Below are positions 15,984 to 24,794 of a stretch of 41,429 bases of DNA, in pieces. A program made the translations under genes and the position numbers. Origin of the DNA: CAZSRL01 sp964609615. GTDB lineage: Bacteria > Bacillota_I > Bacilli_A > RF39 > UBA660. The stretch is taken from the NCBI GenBank assembly GCA_964609615.1, contig CAZSRL010000007.1, forward strand, positions 1 through 41,429, read 5' to 3'. A model generated the notes under the pieces. The model worked only from the letters and a program-made list of their open reading frames with translations. It ran no database searches and was not told the DNA's origin. The first letter of the stretch is position 1; every line of letters starts with the position of its first letter.

Positions 15984-17771
15984 ATGAAATTATTTTCTAT
16001 GGAGTTTGAAATACCTTTAGTTTCATTTATATTTATTCTTTTTTTAGTAATAAATTATTATTCAAAAAATAGAGTGAAATTTATTGAAAATAAAACATAT
16101 GAAGTAATACTAATAACATCATTAATAGCGGCTTTTTTAGATACTATTGTTCATATGTTAAGTGCATCTACAACATTTGAAGTTTTAAATAATAATTATT
16201 TTATTATGGTAGATATAATAAATAAATTAATATCTTCTGCTTTTGTATTGATTTTTACATGTTTATTAGCATATATATTATTAATTTCGTATGAAAAGAT
16301 AAGAAAGAATGTGAATAATTTATGGGTATGTATAATTATAGAAGTAGTATTATTCTTTATTATTATTAGTTTTACTCACATCACAATTACAGAAGAAATG
16401 TTTGCTAGAAACACTGTTGGTTTTCCAATTACATTTGGATATATTATAATTGCGATTGATTTAATATTAGCTTTTATTTTAAGCATAAAGAATTTTAAAA
16501 AAAATGATAAAAGGTTTTACACAACTTTTATTATTACAGTTATGATGATCTTATTATATACTTTATCTATATTATTTAGAGGATTGATAATATATGATTT
16601 AATATTAGCTTTATTATGCTATATAATGTATTTCACAATAGAAAATCCTGATATGAAAATGATTAAAGAATTAACAAATGCAAAAGAAAATGCTGAACTA
16701 TCTAACAACAATAAATCTGCTTTTATATTTAATGTTGTAAATAAAATGAGGACACCTATTAACAATTTCAAAAAAATAGGAAATCAGTTACTAACTATTA
16801 ATGATATAAAAGATGTAAAAAATGGAGCTAATGCATTAATAGATGAAGTAGAAGCAACAGAATATTTAATTAATAATGTTCTTGATATTTCAAGTATAGA
16901 TGTAAAAAACATAAAAATTTTTAACACTAAATATAATTTTAATAATTTAATAACAGGTATTGTTAATAATTTTAATATAAAATCAAAAGAAAAAGAATAT
17001 GAATTTAGAGTGAATGTGGAAGAAAACATACCTAATAATTTATTCGGAGATTCTATTAGATTAAAACAAATAATTAATACTATACTTGATAATTCAGATA
17101 AATATACAAATAAAGGATTTATAGAATTAAGGATAAGTGCTGTAACTAGATATGAAGTTTGTAGATTAATAATTATAGTAGAAGATACTGGAAAGGGTAT
17201 GAATGTTACCAAATCTAATAAGGTTTTTTATGACTATGGTCAAGAAATAGATTTAGAAAAAATTGACAGAGAAAATATGAATTTGCCAATAGTAAAGAAA
17301 TTAGTAGATATGATAGGTGGAAGTATCATGCTTAAAAGTAGAGAAAATAAAGGAACAGAAATAATACTTACATTAGATCAAAAAATAGTAGAAGAAGAAG
17401 AGAAAAATTATAATATTAAACAAACAAAAATATTATATATAGATGATAATGAAAACGTACTTGATGAAATAAAAAAACATACAAAAAAAGAAAATATAAC
17501 ATATATATATGCTCAAGGTGGACAAACGGGATTAGAAAAAATAAGAAATGAAGAAAAATATGATATTATTATGATTGATAGTGATTTAGAGAAATTAAGC
17601 TCTATAAATACCTTTGAAAAATTAAGAAAAGAACAAGGAGTAAAAATACCTATAATGGTGGTTACAAATGAAGGAGAAGGAAAAAAATATAAAGAATTAG
17701 GTTTTAATGAATATATTGAAAAACCTATAACAAAATCTAATGTAGATAAGATTTTAAAAAAATATATATAA
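15984..17771 (+). CDS. Hybrid sensor kinase-like protein lacking the phosphoacceptor His
   Basis: The 595-residue protein has about seven membrane helices (about 10-217), a dimerisation helix, a HATPase domain and a C-terminal receiver domain (about 475-595). In the dimerisation helix the usual SHE-RTP motif reads VNKMRTPIN, so residue 253 is Asn (codon AAT) where the phosphoacceptor His is expected. The ATPase domain looks functional: ILDNSDKYT (N-box, about 365-375), EDTGKGM (G1), NLPIVKKLVDMIGG. The receiver keeps the acidic pair in YIDDNE, the phosphoacceptor Asp in IIMIDSDL and Lys in EKPI. It could be an ATP-binding scaffold or a phosphatase, or receive phosphate from another kinase. 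Start ATG 15984 follows GGTGGGTGA. No separate response regulator is adjacent. Confidence 0.85.
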   Translation: MKLFSMEFEIPLVSFIFILFLVINYYSKNRVKFIENKTYEVILITSLIAAFLDTIVHMLSASTTFEVLNNNYFIMVDIINKLISSAFVLIFTCLLAYILLISYEKIRKNVNNLWVCIIIEVVLFFIIISFTHITITEEMFARNTVGFPITFGYIIIAIDLILAFILSIKNFKKNDKRFYTTFIITVMMILLYTLSILFRGLIIYDLILALLCYIMYFTIENPDMKMIKELTNAKENAELSNNNKSAFIFNVVNKMRTPINNFKKIGNQLLTINDIKDVKNGANALIDEVEATEYLINNVLDISSIDVKNIKIFNTKYNFNNLITGIVNNFNIKSKEKEYEFRVNVEENIPNNLFGDSIRLKQIINTILDNSDKYTNKGFIELRISAVTRYEVCRLIIIVEDTGKGMNVTKSNKVFYDYGQEIDLEKIDRENMNLPIVKKLVDMIGGSIMLKSRENKGTEIILTLDQKIVEEEEKNYNIKQTKILYIDDNENVLDEIKKHTKKENITYIYAQGGQTGLEKIRNEEKYDIIMIDSDLEKLSSINTFEKLRKEQGVKIPIMVVTNEGEGKKYKELGFNEYIEKPITKSNVDKILKKYI

Positions 17772-17797
17772 AAAGAGAATTTTTTTCTTTTTTTATA
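17770..17797 (+). terminator. Weak terminator after the hybrid kinase
   Basis: A short stem (about AGAGAA with TTCTTT) closes over a T-rich loop and runs into a long T tract. Stem stability is low, so this is tentative. Confidence 0.35.
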
Positions 17798-17806
17798 TAC
17801 ATTTAA

Positions 17807-17838
17807 TTGACTACTTTTTTCTTTCTTGATAATATAAT
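17807..17838 (+). promoter_or_regulatory. Putative promoter of the 17863 gene
   Basis: TTGACT at 17807-17812 is close to a consensus -35. The -10 is ambiguous: TAATAT (17830-17835) at 17-base spacing, or TATAAT (17833-17838) at 20. It lies 25-30 bases before the start codon. Confidence 0.45.
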
Positions 17839-17862
17839 TATAGAGTAGAAAGGTAGTGAATT

Positions 17863-18396
17863 ATGCCTGAAGAAAAAAAATATTTGTTTTATTCAATACT
17901 TGGAGTTATTTTAATAATGTTTAGTGTGTTTTGTGTAACATATAATTGGATAAATAATAAATCAAATTTAAATCATAATAATACAACAATAATAAAAGAA
18001 AAGGACTTAACAATCATTTATGAAAAAGGAAATACAATAAAAATTGGAAATATAAAACCAGGAGAAAATGTGCTAAAAACATTTAAAATAAAAAATATAT
18101 CTACTGGCGCTATTAACTTTAATATAATGTGGAATTATGTAGAAAACAATTATAATGAAAAGAAAAATTTAGTATATACAATATCGTGTAATAATATAAA
18201 AACAAAAGAAACAATGTGTCCATCAAGTGGATCAAATATACCTATATTAAAAAATATAACAATAGAAAAAGATAATACATATAAATGTGATTTAATAATA
18301 TTTCACAAAACTAATGGAGTAAGAAAAAATACTAATTTATTTAAAGGAAAAATAGAAGTGCTTGTAAATGAAGAGGGAAACTTAAATGAAGAATAA
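17863..18396 (+). CDS. Single-pass membrane hypothetical protein, 177 residues
   Basis: After a short charged N-terminus the protein has one membrane segment (about 9-27) and an external beta-rich domain. The stretch NIKPGENVLKTFKIKNISTG (about 61-80) resembles the start of an immunoglobulin-like or camelysin-type fold, in which a PG-turn precedes a strand and KN-S. Four Cys (two in SCNN...MCPSS, one in YKCDL and one in the membrane segment) could form disulfides. I do not recognise the family. It overlaps the following DUF1653 gene by 11 bases, so the two are translationally coupled. Confidence 0.7.
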   Translation: MPEEKKYLFYSILGVILIMFSVFCVTYNWINNKSNLNHNNTTIIKEKDLTIIYEKGNTIKIGNIKPGENVLKTFKIKNISTGAINFNIMWNYVENNYNEKKNLVYTISCNNIKTKETMCPSSGSNIPILKNITIEKDNTYKCDLIIFHKTNGVRKNTNLFKGKIEVLVNEEGNLNEE

Positions 18397-18622
18397 AATA
18401 GAAAAGAACAAAATATATAAACATTATAAAGGTAATTTATATTTAATAATTGATATAGCATTAAATAGTGAAACATTAGAAGAAATGGTTATATATAGAG
18501 CTTTATATGATGATTGTTCTTTATGGGTAAGACCAATTAATATGTTTTTTGATGAAGTTAATAAAAATAATCAAAAATATAGATTTGAATTATATAATAT
18601 TAAAAATAAACAAAGTAAATAA
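18386..18622 (+). CDS. DUF1653 family protein
   Basis: The 78-residue product reads as DUF1653: KIYKHYKGNLYLIIDIALNS, then MVIYRALYDDCSLWVRPINMF (family pattern VxYxxLYxxxxxWVRPxxMF). It is a small soluble domain of unknown biochemistry. The start ATG 18386 lies within the end of the previous gene in another frame; there is no strong independent ribosome-binding site, consistent with coupling. A strong terminator follows. Confidence 0.88.
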   Translation: MKNKIEKNKIYKHYKGNLYLIIDIALNSETLEEMVIYRALYDDCSLWVRPINMFFDEVNKNNQKYRFELYNIKNKQSK

Positions 18623-18632
18623 TTTAATAAAT

Positions 18633-18658
18633 AAAATCTAGATAATCTAGATTTTTTT
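18633..18658 (+). terminator. Intrinsic terminator after the DUF1653 gene
   Basis: AAAATCTAGA pairs with TCTAGATTTT around TAA, followed by seven T. The same stem core is used again at 34482-34504. Confidence 0.85.
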
Positions 18659-18692
18659 AAAACAAATTATATTATATTTTTAGTATAATACG

Positions 18693-18701
18693 TGTTATAA
18701 T
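18693..18701 (+). promoter_or_regulatory. Extended -10 promoter of polA
   Basis: TGTTATAAT at 18693-18701 is a TGn-extended perfect -10, 17 bases before the start codon. A second TATAAT lies at 18684-18689. Confidence 0.5.
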
Positions 18702-18717
18702 AAATTTGGTGAAGAAT

Positions 18718-21291
18718 ATGAAAAAAGCAATATTAATAGATGGAAATAATCTATTATTTAGAAGTTATTATGCAACTGCATATAACGGAAATTTAATGAA
18801 AAATTCAAAAGGGTTTCCAACTAATGCATTATTTGGTTTTGTAAATATGATGAATAAAATAATAAAGGAAGAAAAACCAGTATATATTATAGTAGCTTTT
18901 GATAAAGGTAAAAACTTTAGACATGAAAAATATAAAAATTATAAAGATGGAAGAATAGAAACTCCAAAAGAATTATTAGAACAATTTCCAATAGCTAAAC
19001 AAATATTAACTTATATGGGCATTAAATATTTAGAAGTTGATAATTATGAAGCAGATGATATAATTGGAACATTTGCTAAAATGGCAGATGAGGATAAGTT
19101 ATATGATGCAACTATTATAAGCAGTGATAAAGATTTATTACAACTTATAAGTGATGAAGTTGATGTAAAGCTTTTAAAACAAAAAGGTTTTATTATGATG
19201 AATGAAAAAACTTTTAAAGAAGAATATGGTATTAATCCAATAAATATTATTGATTTAAAAGCCCTAGAAGGAGATAAAAGTGATAATATACCTGGAGTTA
19301 AGGGTATTGGAGAAAAAACTGCTTTAAACCTTCTAAAACAGTATGAAACAATAGAGGATATATATAATGATATTGATAATATAAAAGGTAAAGTAAAAGA
19401 TAAGTTAATAAATGATAAAGAAAATGCATTTTTTTCAAAAGAACTAGCAACTATATATAAAGATATAAAGTTAGATATAACTTTTGAAGATATTATTAAA
19501 AAAGCAGAAGATAAGGATAGTTTATATAATTTATATGAAGAATTAGAGTTTTATTCTTTTATTAAAAGGAAACAAAAAGAAAAAAAGCAAGAAAAATTAG
19601 ATTATAAAATAATCTCTAATATAGATGATCTTAAACTAGAAGATGAATATAGTTTATACATAGAAACAAATAATTCTAATTATCATAACGCAGATATTAT
19701 TGGAATTAGTATAACTGATAAAAATAATAGTTATTATATAAATAAGGAATTATTTATAGATAATATTAATATTTTTAATGCTAAAAAAATATATACATAT
19801 GATATGAAAAAAAATTATTGTTTATTAAAAAGACTTAATAAAACATTTAATAATATAACTTTTGATCTTATGATCGCAGGTTATTTACTTAATTATAATA
19901 TGAAAGATGATATAGCGTATCTAAGTAATATATTTGGATATGATATTTTGTTTTATGAAAATATTTTAAAAGAAACAAATGAAAAAGAAATAGAAAAAGC
20001 TATAGTAAAAAAATCTAAATTTATTTTTGAAAATATAAATAAATTTAATGAAGAATTGAAAAATGAAAAATTAGATAAACTTTTTTATGATGTAGAAATG
20101 CCTCTTTTATATGTTTTAGGTGATATGGAATTAGATGGCATTAAAGTGGATTGTGATGTAATAAATAATCACAAAGAAGAAATAGAAATAAAATTAGAAA
20201 TGCTTTCTAAAACAATATATAACTATGCTGGGATGGATTTTAATATAAATAGTCCCAAACAATTAGGTGAGGTATTATTTGATAAAATGCATTTACCTAC
20301 TAAAGCAAAGAAAAAAGGAAAAACTAGTTATTCAACATCTCATGATAAATTAATAAAACTAGTTGATTTACATCCAATAATAAAATGCATTTTGGAATAT
20401 AGAAATTTAAGTAAACTTAAAAATACTTATTTAGATACACTTACAAGTTATATAAAAGAAGATGGTAAAATACATACTATTTTTAAACAAAACGGAGCAA
20501 GAACTGGAAGACTTAGTTCTATTGAACCAAATTTACAAAATATTCCAATTAGAACAACAGAAGGTAGTAAAATAAGAAAAGCTTTTATACCAGAAAATGA
20601 TTATATTTTAGCTAGTGATTATTCACAAATTGAACTTAGAATACTAGCGGATGTTACAAATTCTAATGAGTTAATTGATGCTTTTAACAGTAAAACAGAT
20701 ATTCATACCAAAGTAGCGGCAGATATTTTTAATGTACCAGAAGAAGCAGTTACAAAACATATGCGTTCTTCAGCAAAAGCAGTTATATTTGGTATAGTTT
20801 ATGGAATAAGTAGTTGGGGACTTGGTGAAAATTTAAGTATAACTGCTAAAGAAGCAAAACAATATATTGAAAAATATTTATCACTTTATCCAGATGTTAA
20901 AAACTATATGGAAGAAATTGTTAAAGAAACAAAAAAGACAAATGTTTCTAGAACTTTATTAAATAGAAAAAGAGTAATAGAGGAATTAACCAACGAAAAC
21001 TATATGATTAGAATGCAAGGAGAAAGAATTGCTATTAACACACCTATCCAAGGAAGTAGTGCTGACTTGATAAAAAAGGCAATGGTTGATGTTAAAAAAG
21101 AATTTACAAAACAGAAAATAAAAAGTAAAATGATTATACAAATACATGATGAATTAGTATTTGATGTTTATAAAAATGAACTAGAAAAAGTTAAAAAAAT
21201 AGTGAAAGATAAAATGGAAAATGTTTATAAATTAAAAGTTCCAATAAAAGTAGAAATAGATTACGGAAAAAATTGGAATGAAGCAAAATAA
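18718..21291 (+). CDS. polA: DNA polymerase I
   Basis: The 857-residue enzyme fills gaps and removes RNA primers. The 5'-3' exonuclease domain (about 1-290) begins KAILIDGNNLLFRSYY and has EADDIIGTFAK, SSDKDLLQL and a GVKGIGEKTA helix-hairpin-helix. The central 3'-5' exonuclease-like domain (about 300-460) reads SLYIETNNSN where a proofreading enzyme has FDTET, so the first catalytic Asp is missing and proofreading is probably lost, as in Bacillus Pol I. The polymerase domain has GRLSSIEPNLQNIP, motif A SDYSQIELR (about 632), the O-helix RSSAKAVIFGIVYG and motif C IHDELVFDV (about 808). ATG 18718 follows GGTGA; upstream TTG/GTG codons overlap that site. It heads a group with the CDF transporter and murF. 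Confidence 0.97.
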   Translation: MKKAILIDGNNLLFRSYYATAYNGNLMKNSKGFPTNALFGFVNMMNKIIKEEKPVYIIVAFDKGKNFRHEKYKNYKDGRIETPKELLEQFPIAKQILTYMGIKYLEVDNYEADDIIGTFAKMADEDKLYDATIISSDKDLLQLISDEVDVKLLKQKGFIMMNEKTFKEEYGINPINIIDLKALEGDKSDNIPGVKGIGEKTALNLLKQYETIEDIYNDIDNIKGKVKDKLINDKENAFFSKELATIYKDIKLDITFEDIIKKAEDKDSLYNLYEELEFYSFIKRKQKEKKQEKLDYKIISNIDDLKLEDEYSLYIETNNSNYHNADIIGISITDKNNSYYINKELFIDNINIFNAKKIYTYDMKKNYCLLKRLNKTFNNITFDLMIAGYLLNYNMKDDIAYLSNIFGYDILFYENILKETNEKEIEKAIVKKSKFIFENINKFNEELKNEKLDKLFYDVEMPLLYVLGDMELDGIKVDCDVINNHKEEIEIKLEMLSKTIYNYAGMDFNINSPKQLGEVLFDKMHLPTKAKKKGKTSYSTSHDKLIKLVDLHPIIKCILEYRNLSKLKNTYLDTLTSYIKEDGKIHTIFKQNGARTGRLSSIEPNLQNIPIRTTEGSKIRKAFIPENDYILASDYSQIELRILADVTNSNELIDAFNSKTDIHTKVAADIFNVPEEAVTKHMRSSAKAVIFGIVYGISSWGLGENLSITAKEAKQYIEKYLSLYPDVKNYMEEIVKETKKTNVSRTLLNRKRVIEELTNENYMIRMQGERIAINTPIQGSSADLIKKAMVDVKKEFTKQKIKSKMIIQIHDELVFDVYKNELEKVKKIVKDKMENVYKLKVPIKVEIDYGKNWNEAK

Positions 21292-21320
21292 TACATATAA
21301 TAAATAAGAAGGAGAAAAAT

Positions 21321-22226
21321 ATGGAATTTAAAGCAATGTTAAAAAGTTTTTTTGTTAATTTATTTTTATCACTTTTAAAAATAGTAACTGGGGTATTAGG
21401 TAATTCTAAAACTTTAGTAGCAGATGGAATGCATTCATTTAGTGATCTTTTAACAGATATAGTAGCGCTTGTTGGATCAAAGGCATCAAATCTTCCACCT
21501 GATAAAAAACACCCTTGGGGGCATGGAAAATATGAATATATAACAAGCATGGGTATAGGACTTATGGTTTTAGTCGCAGCGTGTTTTATATTTTATAATT
21601 CGCTTACAAGTTCAAATAAAATACCATCACTTTATGTTTTAATAGTAATAATGGTTTCAATAATAACAAAATTTCTTTTTTCAAGATATTTAATAAGAAA
21701 ATCAAAAGAAGTAAATAGTAGTATATTATTTACAAGTGGAACAGAAAGTAGTTATGATGTATACAGTTCAGTATTAGCTTTGTTTTTTGTAGGGGCTGCT
21801 GAATTAGGAAAATGTATACCTGCTTTAAAATATGCTGACTTGATAGGTGGAGTATTAATAGCTATATTTGTATTTAGAATAGGAATAATTTTAATATATC
21901 AAAACTTAAATTGTCTTATTGGAGAAGTAGATTATAATGAAGAAAAAGAAAATGAAATAAAACAAACTTTAATGCAAATTAAAGATATTATTAAAGTAAA
22001 AAAAATTACTTTATTAAAATATGGAACATATTATATTTTAACTCTTGATATATTATTTAATAAAAATATAAAATTAGAAAAACTTAATGATATTGAAAAA
22101 GAAATAAAACATAAATTAAAACACCTAAAATATATAAAATATGTTACAATAAATGCTATCGCAGATGAAGAAGACCAAAAAAGGAGCATTAGTAATGAAA
22201 CAAATTCAAATAAACGACATAATTAA
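21321..22226 (+). CDS. Cation diffusion facilitator (CDF) metal efflux transporter
   Basis: The 301-residue protein has about six membrane helices and a C-terminal cytoplasmic ferredoxin-like domain (about 205-285), the CDF layout. Metal-binding motifs are ADGMHSFSDLLTD (HxxxD, about 35-47) in helix 2 and TESSYDVYSSV (about 137-147) in helix 5, where the second His of the usual HxxxD is a Ser, so site A is atypical. HPWGHGKYEY is the family's conserved loop. It exports divalent metal (Zn, Fe or Mn; not decidable) by proton exchange. ATG 21321 follows AAGGAG, 29 bases after polA; its end overlaps murF by 32 bases. The last 20 residues are charged and lie within this overlap. Confidence 0.9.
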   Translation: MEFKAMLKSFFVNLFLSLLKIVTGVLGNSKTLVADGMHSFSDLLTDIVALVGSKASNLPPDKKHPWGHGKYEYITSMGIGLMVLVAACFIFYNSLTSSNKIPSLYVLIVIMVSIITKFLFSRYLIRKSKEVNSSILFTSGTESSYDVYSSVLALFFVGAAELGKCIPALKYADLIGGVLIAIFVFRIGIILIYQNLNCLIGEVDYNEEKENEIKQTLMQIKDIIKVKKITLLKYGTYYILTLDILFNKNIKLEKLNDIEKEIKHKLKHLKYIKYVTINAIADEEDQKRSISNETNSNKRHN

Positions 22227-23523
22227 ATATTGTGATGGACAGTTAATAACAGGTAATAAAAATTTAGTAATAAAAAATTTTTCTAAAGATACAAGAACTA
22301 TAAAAAAAGGAGATATTTACGTTGCTATTAAAGGAAAAAACTTTAATGGGAATGAATATATAAAAGAAGCTTTTGAAAAAGGAGCAAGTGCTTGTTTAAT
22401 TGATGATAAAAAATATATACCTGAAGGGATAGATAATACAATTGTTTATGTAAAAGATACAATTCTTGCTTTACAATTAATTGCTAGTTATAAAAGAAGT
22501 TTATATAAAATACCAGTTATAGCAATAACTGGAAGTGTCGGAAAAACAAACACAAAAGAATTAATAACACAAGTATTAAAAAAGAAATATAAAGTACTAA
22601 ATACAAAAGAAAACTATAACAATCAAATAGGTCTCCCACTTACTATATTAAGATTAAAAGATGAAAAAATAATGGTTTTAGAAATGGGAGCAAGTAAACA
22701 AGGAGAAATAAGTTTACTATCTACTATTGCTAAACCAGATATTGCTATTATCACTAATATAGGAAGTTCTCACATGGGTACTATGGGAGGAAAGAAAAAA
22801 ATATTAGAAGCTAAACTAGAAATAACTGATGGATTAAAAGATAATGGAACCATTGTTATAAACAATGATAATAATTTATTAAGAAGAAAAATAAACAAAC
22901 TATCAAAAAAATATAAAGTTTTAACAACAGGGATAAAAAATTATAGTGATTATAACGCTAATGATATTACAAAACATAACTTTACAATTAACTCAAGTGA
23001 AAAAATAAAAAGAAAAACACTAAATAACTCATACATATATAATTCACTTAATGCTTACTCAATTGGTAAACTTTTAAAAGTAAAAGAAGAAGATATAGTA
23101 GATGCTATAAACAAATTTAAACTAGTAAATGCTAGATTATCTTTAATAAAGACAGATAAAGATATTAAAATAATAAATGATTCATATAACTCAAGTTATG
23201 AATCTATAAAAGAGGCAATAATATATTTAAATAACTTTACAAATGGAAATAAAATAATAGTATTAGGAGATATATTAGAACTAGGAAAATATAGTAAAAG
23301 AATACATAAAGCAGTTGGAAAATTATTATTGAAATCTAATATAAACAATATAATATTAATTGGTAATGACATGAAATACGCTAAAATAAAAAATTCAAAA
23401 TACTTTAAAACAACAGAAGAAGGAATAAAATACTTAAAAGAAATAATAAAAGAAAAAGACACTATACTTATAAAAGCTAGTAATAATATGAATTTTAATG
23501 AAATAATAGAAAAGATAAAATAA
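22195..23523 (+). CDS. murF: UDP-N-acetylmuramoyl-tripeptide--D-alanyl-D-alanine ligase
   Basis: MurF adds D-Ala-D-Ala to the peptidoglycan precursor in the cytoplasm, using ATP. The 442-residue protein has the N-terminal UDP-binding domain (FSKDTRTIKKGDIYVAIKG, about 24-42), the P-loop ITGSVGKTNTKE (about 114-125), NNQIGLPLT, the central-domain LEMGASKQGEI, and the C-terminal domain with INDSYNSS and ILGDILELG. ATG 22195 with AAAGGAG seven bases upstream is preferred to an earlier ATG at 22153 that would run further into the CDF gene. It overlaps the transporter gene and is probably translated from the same message. The P-loop Asn in KTNTK replaces the commoner Ser or Thr. Confidence 0.95.
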   Translation: MKQIQINDIIKYCDGQLITGNKNLVIKNFSKDTRTIKKGDIYVAIKGKNFNGNEYIKEAFEKGASACLIDDKKYIPEGIDNTIVYVKDTILALQLIASYKRSLYKIPVIAITGSVGKTNTKELITQVLKKKYKVLNTKENYNNQIGLPLTILRLKDEKIMVLEMGASKQGEISLLSTIAKPDIAIITNIGSSHMGTMGGKKKILEAKLEITDGLKDNGTIVINNDNNLLRRKINKLSKKYKVLTTGIKNYSDYNANDITKHNFTINSSEKIKRKTLNNSYIYNSLNAYSIGKLLKVKEEDIVDAINKFKLVNARLSLIKTDKDIKIINDSYNSSYESIKEAIIYLNNFTNGNKIIVLGDILELGKYSKRIHKAVGKLLLKSNINNIILIGNDMKYAKIKNSKYFKTTEEGIKYLKEIIKEKDTILIKASNNMNFNEIIEKIK

Positions 23524-23547
23524 AAAGAGTAATTTAATTACTCTTTT
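23523..23547. terminator. Bidirectional terminator between murF and tmcAL
   Basis: AAAAGAGTAAT pairs with TTACTCTTTT around TTA, directly after the murF stop. It overlaps the last codons of the convergent tmcAL gene. Confidence 0.8.
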
Positions 23548-24680
23548 AATATAGGTTTGTTTTTATATTCTTGTTCTATTAAAGAATTATTATTAGTTAT
23601 TAATGAATATATATAAGTTACTTTATTTTCAAGCGTTAATATATCATTATAATTAGAAATAATAGGTATTTTAATATCTTTTTTAATGCTATTTAAATGT
23701 TTTTGACCTGCTTTATTAAAACCAAGTATTCTAATGTAATTAGTTTTTACATAATAAACATTATCTTCTTTTTTAAAACCAACAATTATATAATTTAACA
23801 TTCTTAATATTTTATTATAAGTATATCTTTTAGTTTTAATATTATTAATCAATTCATCTAACGAAATAGATGAAGAAATATATTTAATAATTCTATTTTC
23901 TATTCCTTCATCAACCATATGATATTGATTTAAATTGTTAATATTTGAATATATAGAATATTTTAAATAACGAAAATAGTTTTCTTCATATTGTTTAATA
24001 TTAATTTTTTTTATTTCTTTATAAGTAATAATTGGTATATATTTTTTAACACTTTTTTTATTTAATAATTTATTTCTAATATTAGATGCACTTACTATTT
24101 TAGAGTTATTTTTTAAATCAAAATAATCGTTAGTTCTTTTAATTATTTCAATATCAATATTATTATTAATCTTTAATATTTCTTTAATATAAGATATATT
24201 TAAAAGATCATTAGATTTATTTAAATTATACCCAGTTAATTCCAGTAAAGCTTTATTAACCGCAGTAGGATAGTTAGTACCATCATTAATATTTTTATTA
24301 ACAATATTATCAAATTTAGGGTTATTTAACTGAATGGAAGCGAGTTTAATTAACTTTTCTTTGTCGTTAGATTCACTTCCAAAACAAATGATATCAACAT
24401 TTAATTCATTTAGTATTTCAACAGCACCTTTAGCAAATATGTCCGCAGACCCTGTACTAAATACATAAGGAAGTTCAACAACTAAATCTATATTGTTTTC
24501 TAAACATATTTTAGTTTTAGTCCATTTATCTAATAGAGAATATTCTCCTCTTTGACAAAAAGAAGAAGACATAACAACAATAATTAAAGAATCTTTATAT
24601 TTTTCTTTAATTTTATCAATTTGATACTTGTGTCCATTATGAAATGGATTATATTCTGCGATTATACCTATTTTTTTCAT
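23538..24680 (-). CDS. tmcAL: tRNA(Met) cytidine acetate ligase
   Basis: TmcAL (YlbM) acetylates the wobble cytidine of elongator tRNA-Met using acetate and ATP. The 380-residue protein has a nucleotidyltransferase fold with IIAEYNPFHNGHKYQI (HxGH-type motif, about 5-20), VVMSSSFCQRGEYSLLDKW (about 38-56), VVELPYVFSTGSADIFAKGA (about 67-86) and CFGSES, all family signatures, then a longer helical C-terminal domain. ATG at 24680 (minus strand) has GGAG eight bases upstream; an earlier TTG would add six residues. It is monocistronic, divergent from rpmF and convergent with murF. Confidence 0.95.
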   Translation of the reverse strand: MKKIGIIAEYNPFHNGHKYQIDKIKEKYKDSLIIVVMSSSFCQRGEYSLLDKWTKTKICLENNIDLVVELPYVFSTGSADIFAKGAVEILNELNVDIICFGSESNDKEKLIKLASIQLNNPKFDNIVNKNINDGTNYPTAVNKALLELTGYNLNKSNDLLNISYIKEILKINNNIDIEIIKRTNDYFDLKNNSKIVSASNIRNKLLNKKSVKKYIPIITYKEIKKINIKQYEENYFRYLKYSIYSNINNLNQYHMVDEGIENRIIKYISSSISLDELINNIKTKRYTYNKILRMLNYIIVGFKKEDNVYYVKTNYIRILGFNKAGQKHLNSIKKDIKIPIISNYNDILTLENKVTYIYSLITNNNSLIEQEYKNKPILKE

Positions 24681-24740
24681 AATATTTGCTCCAATCAAGT
24701 ATATAATAACATAAAATAATGAAAAAATTAAACATTATAC

Positions 24741-24769
24741 TTGAAATTATTACTCTTTTATGGGAAAAT
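24741..24769 (+). promoter_or_regulatory. Putative promoter of rpmF
   Basis: TTGAAA at 24741-24746 and GAAAAT at 24764-24769 are 17 bases apart; TGG before the -10 adds an extension. Transcription would start about 20 bases before rpmF. The L32 partner gene yceD, which often precedes rpmF, is absent. Confidence 0.45.
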
Positions 24770-24794
24770 AAGTAAATGTGATGGGAGGAAAAAC

